Made by a program: the position numbers and the translations under genes. The notes beneath the pieces are model-generated. The model did not search any database. It was not told the origin of the DNA and saw only the letters and a program-made list of their open reading frames with translations. A stretch of DNA of 64,000 nucleotides from Streptomyces bicolor (GTDB lineage: Bacteria; Actinomycetota; Actinomycetes; Streptomycetales; Streptomycetaceae): the NCBI RefSeq assembly GCF_000719285.1, contig NZ_JOFS01000009.1, positions 248,001 to 312,000 on the forward strand, given 5' to 3'. This document shows positions 60,122-64,000 of this stretch, one piece after another (positions within the stretch are counted from its first letter, which is position 1; each line of letters starts with the position of its first letter).

Positions 60122-61603
60122 CTAGGAGCAGTAGATGTCCTGCCCAGGACGCTTCCCGGTCGCCAGGAAGCGGGAGACGGTGGCGTCGCCGCAGGCGTTG
60201 CCGTTGTCCAGATAGGAGCCGTGGCCCGTCGAGTTCACGGTGACCATGACGGCCCGCCTGCCCAAGGCCTCCCGCAACTTCAGAGCCCCGCTCAGCGGAG
60301 TGGCCACGTCCCGCTCGTTCTGAACGAGCAGCACATTGGACGGCCCACGCCCGGTGACCCGCAATGGCGCCTCCTTCGGCTGCCAGGGCCACGCCACACA
60401 CACCATCGCGTTCCTCGGCATCCCCGCGGTCAGCGGAAACTTCGCGCGGCTCTCGGCGACTCCTTTCTCGTACACCGCCGCCGACCTCGGCCAGGCACCG
60501 TCGTTGCAGATGGTCGCCGCCCCGACGGCGGTGTAGTTCTGCAGCATCGACTCCGGCGGAGCGGGCGGCGCCGCCGGCACCTCGCCCTTCCGCGCGGCCC
60601 GGATCAGCTTGGCCAGGATCGGGTAGTCGTCGGGGTCGTAGAGGTTGTCCAGCGTGGCCTGGCGCAGGACGTTGCCGTCGAGCTCCGCCGGGTTGGCGCC
60701 GGGCCACGGGATCGGTTCGCGGTCCAGCCGGGCGGCGAGCCGCAGGAACAGCGGCCGCACCTCGGCCGCCGTGTCGGCGAGCCGGTACGGATTGCCGGGC
60801 GCGGACGCCCATGTGGCGAACTCGGGGAAGTTGTCCTCGACGCCCGCCTCGAACGCCTCCAGCCAGGCGCGCTCCGCCCGCACGGGGTCGGGGTTGTCGC
60901 TGCTGTCCAGCACGATGCGGTCGGTGCGGTGCGGGAACAGCTCGGCGTAGGCGGAGCCGATGTACGTGCCGTACGACACCCCCCACGCCGACAGTTTCCG
61001 CTCGCCGAGCGCGGCCCGGATGCGGTCGATGTCGCGGGCGTTGTTGAGCGTGCTGATGTGCTTCATCAGCTCGCCGCCGTTGCGGGCGCAGGCGTCGGAG
61101 ATGCGTTTGGCGGTGGCCATGTTCTCGGTGACGGAGCCGTCCGGGGCGGGCCAGGGGCGCAGGCTCGTGCGGGCGAGGTCCTCCTCGCCGACTTCGCAAT
61201 TCACCGGGGTCGAGGGGGCGTTGCCGCGTGGCGCGAACCCGATGAGGTCATAGGCGTCCCGCACCGACTGCGGCAGCTTCTTCCCCTCGCCGGAAGGGTC
61301 GCCGAGGCTGTCACCGCCGGGCCCGCCGGCGATCAGCAGCAGCGCGCCGCGCCGGGCGGACGGCTTCTCGCTGGGGATACGGGAGACGGCGATGTCGATC
61401 GTCGGGCCGCCGGGGTCGGCGTAGTCCATCGGTACGGAGAGGGTGGCGCACTCCTGCCTCGGGTCGAGCCCCTCGCCCTCGCACTCGGTCCACTTCAGCG
61501 GGGCTGCCGTGTCGGTGGCGGACGCGGTGAGCGGGGTGACGACTCCGAAGACGACGGCGGAGGCGGTGGCGATCAGGGCGGCACTCTTGGTGATCTGCTT
61601 CAT
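60122..61603 (-). CDS. Secreted alpha/beta hydrolase, tripeptidyl-aminopeptidase type
   Basis: A 493-residue exported protein with signal peptide (ITKSAALIATASAVVFGVVT, cleavage near ASA). The alpha/beta-hydrolase fold with nucleophile Ser in WGVSYGTYIGS near residue 208 and the TAP C-terminal domain (VLLVQNERDVATPLSGALKLRE, VTVNSTGHGSYLDNG with the catalytic His) match the SlpD/E and tripeptidyl aminopeptidase family of Streptomyces. The usual FDPRGVGRS oxyanion segment is altered to FAPRGNAPS, which may change activity. It converges with the VOC gene. Confidence 0.86.
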   Translation of the reverse strand: MKQITKSAALIATASAVVFGVVTPLTASATDTAAPLKWTECEGEGLDPRQECATLSVPMDYADPGGPTIDIAVSRIPSEKPSARRGALLLIAGGPGGDSLGDPSGEGKKLPQSVRDAYDLIGFAPRGNAPSTPVNCEVGEEDLARTSLRPWPAPDGSVTENMATAKRISDACARNGGELMKHISTLNNARDIDRIRAALGERKLSAWGVSYGTYIGSAYAELFPHRTDRIVLDSSDNPDPVRAERAWLEAFEAGVEDNFPEFATWASAPGNPYRLADTAAEVRPLFLRLAARLDREPIPWPGANPAELDGNVLRQATLDNLYDPDDYPILAKLIRAARKGEVPAAPPAPPESMLQNYTAVGAATICNDGAWPRSAAVYEKGVAESRAKFPLTAGMPRNAMVCVAWPWQPKEAPLRVTGRGPSNVLLVQNERDVATPLSGALKLREALGRRAVMVTVNSTGHGSYLDNGNACGDATVSRFLATGKRPGQDIYCS

Positions 61604-61683
61604 GCACAGCAGCCTGGCCGACCTTGACGGAGTGTCACATCCTGGTAACTCCCCTATGTCTCCTGGGGTTTACCCGGTGGGGT

Positions 61684-62211
61684 TTACCCCAGCACCAGCA
61701 CCATGATGAGCCGGTCCTCCCCGGGCCCCAGATAGTCCCTGCGCACTCCGCCCTCCGCGGCGAACCCCAGCGACCGGTAGAGCATGATCGCCGCCGCGTT
61801 GGTCGGCTCCACCGTCAGCCGCACCTCGTGCACCCGCTCCCGGCGCAACTGCCGCAGCACCTCCAGCATCAGTCGCTTGCCCAGCCCCCGGCCGCGCTGG
61901 TCGGCGCTGACGGCCAGGCTCAGCACCCAGCAGGTGTAGCCGTCCGAGGTGGTGACGAAGAGGACGTAGCCGTGCAGGTACTCCCCGTCGTCCAGGACGA
62001 GGATGCGGTCGCCGTGAACGTCGAGGTGCTGGCGGAGCACGAAGTACGGGTACGGGTCCTCGGGGAAGACCTCCCGGTCCACGCGGAGGAGTTCGTTCAG
62101 ATCCGCCTCGGTGACACCCCTCATCGTCAGCGGCCGATCGCTGCTCTCGACGAAGAACGCCTGGTCGGAGCGGTGACCCGGAACAGGGAAACGTTCCTCC
62201 GGAACGGCCAT
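61684..62211 (-). CDS. GNAT family acetyltransferase
   Basis: A 175-residue N-acetyltransferase. The acetyl-CoA site is VLSLAVSADQRGRGLGKRLMLEVLRQL near residue 100 and the C-terminal EPTNAAAIMLYRSLGFAAEG is the RimI-like pattern, so the substrate could be a protein N-terminus or small amine. ATG 62211 has GGGGG five bases upstream; the TTG one codon earlier is less likely. Single gene, transcribed away from the methyltransferase gene. Confidence 0.86.
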   Translation of the reverse strand: MAVPEERFPVPGHRSDQAFFVESSDRPLTMRGVTEADLNELLRVDREVFPEDPYPYFVLRQHLDVHGDRILVLDDGEYLHGYVLFVTTSDGYTCWVLSLAVSADQRGRGLGKRLMLEVLRQLRRERVHEVRLTVEPTNAAAIMLYRSLGFAAEGGVRRDYLGPGEDRLIMVLVLG

Positions 62212-62380
62212 CAACTGCCCCCTATGCGATGGAATGGAGTCACTCGTACGGGTGAGCGCCTGTTGCCCGCCGTTTCAGGTGCTCGGCTGGGAGATCCGCC
62301 CATCTTGAGCAGGCCGATCCGGCGGTTCAAGTGCGCGAGTTGGCTATGCCTCGACGCGCTCCCAGTGCGCCTTCTTTTGG

Positions 62381-62386
62381 TACCGT
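62381..62386 (+). promoter_or_regulatory. Possible -10 box of the SCO2525-like gene
   Basis: TACCGT ends six bases before ATG 62393; no ribosome site. Leaderless pattern. Confidence 0.35.
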
Positions 62387-62392
62387 GAGTGA

Positions 62393-63184
62393 ATGACCCA
62401 GAGATCGTCGGGGGACGTCCAGCTGAACGCACAGGTGCACTGGGCGGAGTTCGACCCGATCGCCTACGTGCAGCACAACTACAGCGTCTTACAGGCAGAG
62501 GACGCGGAGATCCTGCACCTGGTACGGGATCATTTCGTCGATCATTTCCAGAAGCAGGGCGGCGGCCCGGTTTCCGGAATCGACGTGGGTGCCGGCGCCA
62601 ATCTCTATCCCGCACTCGCCATGATGCCGTGGTGCGAGGAGATCACCCTCTTCGAACGCTCACCCGCCAACGTCGAGTACCTGACCGGCCAGGTCGACTG
62701 CTACGACACCAACTGGGACCAGTTCTGGGGCGCCCTGAGCGAGCACGAGGCCTACGGCTCCCTGGGCGCGGACCCGCGTGAGAGATTCCGCAAGGTCGTC
62801 CATGTCGAGGAGGGCGACCTCTTCGGCCTCGCGCGGCACGAGGGCCGGTGGTCCATGGGGACCATGTTCTTCGTCGCCGAATCGATGACCACGTCCCGCG
62901 ACGAGTTCATGCTCGGCGTCGAGTGTTTTCTGCGCGCCCTGGCCCCCGACGCCCCTTTCGCCGCCGCCTTCATGGAACATTCCAGGGGTTATCACGCGGG
63001 CGAACACTTCTTCCCGGCCTGTGACGTGGGAGAATCCGAGGTGCGCGCGAGCCTTGAGGCATTCGCGCGTGACTTCAAGGTACAGCGGCTCGAATCCGAG
63101 GCCGAGGTACGCGACGGATATTCGGGAATGATCGTCGCCTACGGCTGGCGCCGGAATTCGGACGCGGATATTCCGCTCCGCTGA
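62393..63184 (+). CDS. SCO2525-family SAM-dependent methyltransferase
   Basis: A 263-residue methyltransferase of the NNMT/PNMT/TEMT type. The SAM site is SGIDVGAGANLYPALAMMP near residue 62; VEYLTGQVDCYDTNW, RKVVHVEEGDLFGL and FFVAESMTTSRDEFMLGVECFLRAL are family-type. The fold normally methylates small amines, but bacterial members are unstudied. Its place between the leuA region and an SCO2524-like gene fits the SCO2521-SCO2525 conserved cluster (from memory of family names). Residue 33 (SVLQ) is a TTA codon (62489-62491), so translation may need the bldA tRNA and occur late in growth. Confidence 0.83.
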   Translation: MTQRSSGDVQLNAQVHWAEFDPIAYVQHNYSVLQAEDAEILHLVRDHFVDHFQKQGGGPVSGIDVGAGANLYPALAMMPWCEEITLFERSPANVEYLTGQVDCYDTNWDQFWGALSEHEAYGSLGADPRERFRKVVHVEEGDLFGLARHEGRWSMGTMFFVAESMTTSRDEFMLGVECFLRALAPDAPFAAAFMEHSRGYHAGEHFFPACDVGESEVRASLEAFARDFKVQRLESEAEVRDGYSGMIVAYGWRRNSDADIPLR

Positions 63185-63290
63185 CCGGTCCACCGACGAA
63201 GGAATCGTAAGAACCGTCATGGTGAATCTTCACAACAGAACAGCGTTATTCCTCAGGTAATGGCAGTGCGGCCTGTGTGAGGGGCATGGG

Positions 63291-64000
63291 ATGCAGATCA
63301 AGCCACGCCAGCATCTGCTGGACATCTGGCAGGCGGTCGCCCGCCACTCTTTCGACGGGGGAGAGTGGGAATGGGGCGACTGGGGCAAGGAAAGCAGTGT
63401 CGCGGACGCGGAGCGGTTGCTCTGCCTCCTGTACCCCGCCACCGAGATCCCCGCGTTCCGGCTGGACGACCCCGACACCACCCAGGAGGACGTCCAGCAG
63501 GCCCTGAAGCGGGCCGGCGGACGCCTGGAGGTCCCGGCCAACCTCGTCACGGCCACCGCCGAGTTCATGCGGACCCACACCGGTGAGGACAAGAGGCCCA
63601 CCTTCGCCGGGGGGTACTACTTCGGCTCCGCCGACAAGAACAAACCGCTCACCGAGGAACAGCGCCGGGTCGGCGTCGTCGACTCGTTCTCCATGTCGGT
63701 CACCCTGTGCCTGGCCACGCTCGGCTTCCTCAAGATCTACGAGACCAGGACCCGGCGCAGCGACATCAAGGAGACGATCGCCGAGCTGCGCATCGCCACC
63801 AACAACCGGCTCACCGCCGCCATGGTGAGCCTGCTGCGCTCCTTCACCGTCAACGTCTTCGACACCGACTCCTCGCAGGGCGAAACACTCTGCGAACTCC
63901 TCGGCCAGGGACGGATGTCGCAGCGCCAGGTGCTCAACAAGTTCCAGAGCCGCTTCCGTTCACTGCGCGCGGCGATCAACGAGAGCGTGTTCCTCGGTAT
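63291..64000 (+). CDS. SCO2524-family protein, N-terminal part (cut by window end)
   Basis: Open from ATG 63291 to the window edge without a stop; about 236 residues are visible. It begins QIKPRQHLLDIWQAVARHSF and has WEWGDWGKESSVADAERLLCLLYP, PAFRLDDPDTTQEDVQQALK, then GGYYFGSADKNKPLTEEQ, SFSMSVTLCLATLGFLK and RIATNNRLTAAMVSLLRSFTV. I recognise no domain; by position and wording it should be SCO2524 family, part of a conserved actinobacterial gene set with a variant P-loop protein (SCO2523). GAGGGG is about seven bases before the start. The 106 bases before it are AT-richer than usual and may hold a promoter. Confidence 0.7.
   Translation, partial: MQIKPRQHLLDIWQAVARHSFDGGEWEWGDWGKESSVADAERLLCLLYPATEIPAFRLDDPDTTQEDVQQALKRAGGRLEVPANLVTATAEFMRTHTGEDKRPTFAGGYYFGSADKNKPLTEEQRRVGVVDSFSMSVTLCLATLGFLKIYETRTRRSDIKETIAELRIATNNRLTAAMVSLLRSFTVNVFDTDSSQGETLCELLGQGRMSQRQVLNKFQSRFRSLRAAINESVFLG

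Overview
The window is chromosomal DNA from a Streptomyces species. The evidence is very high GC with third-position G/C bias, frequent GTG starts, many 4-base ATGA/GTGA start-stop overlaps, leaderless-looking promoters, and core genes in an order I remember from the SCO2521-SCO2555 part of the S. coelicolor map (memory, not a search). I see no rRNA, tRNA, prophage, transposase, CRISPR array or antibiotic gene cluster. Most of the window is core chromosome with small accessory insertions. The first (hemW) and last (SCO2524-like) genes are cut by the window edges.

Layout. 1-7.4 kb: hemW end, a Uma2 nuclease-like gene, DUF3097, a metallo-beta-lactamase-fold hydrolase, the heat-shock pair hrcA-dnaJ behind a CIRCE operator, a nitronate monooxygenase, rsmE and a VOC protein. 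7.6-15.2 kb: a secreted protein, a large tricorn-type S41 protease, a HIT protein, RNase Z, an adenine-deaminase-type hydrolase and an MFS transporter. 15.4-19.9 kb: IclR regulator divergent from a two-gene D-glucarate pathway, then a PfkB kinase. 19.9-24.8 kb: VOC and NTF2-like proteins, a zinc-less cytidine deaminase-like protein, an XRE regulator divergent from a DHA2-type exporter, and a tandem duplicated MmcQ/YjbR gene of which one copy is broken. 24.8-31.5 kb: hemolysin/CBS protein, ybeY and phoH in one operon, a secreted protein, glnK-amt behind a GlnR-type operator, and era.

31.6-37.5 kb: a second XRE regulator divergent from an NAD-binding protein, an MFS-beta-glucosidase pair, and an M4 protease with its emfourin inhibitor. 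37.6-39.5 kb: leuA behind a leader peptide with four consecutive Leu codons. 39.8-44.7 kb: a TerB-family protein, an MMPL exporter and a two-component system. 44.8-53.7 kb: a secreted sialidase facing an operon for a DapA/NanA-type aldolase and an Opp-type ABC importer (with a fused permease-ATPase), divergent from a FadR-type regulator; together these look like a sialic acid or related glycoside scavenging locus. 53.9-57.4 kb: VOC, UvrA-like ABC protein and AraC regulator. 57.5-64 kb: a class A beta-lactamase with an odd start, a secreted TIM-barrel protein, VOC, a secreted tripeptidyl-aminopeptidase-like hydrolase, GNAT, a methyltransferase with a TTA codon (SCO2525-like), and the start of an SCO2524-like gene.

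Regulation is unusually readable here: CIRCE (hrcA), GlnR boxes (amt-glnK), an IclR palindrome (glucarate operon), a Leu attenuator (leuA), palindromes before the TerB gene, 14-bp iterons before the beta-lactamase, and several TAnnnT boxes placed 6-7 bases before a start codon. At least three families of short dispersed palindromic repeats occur; copies lie inside the tricorn gene, across the start of an MFS gene and inside the broken MmcQ copy.
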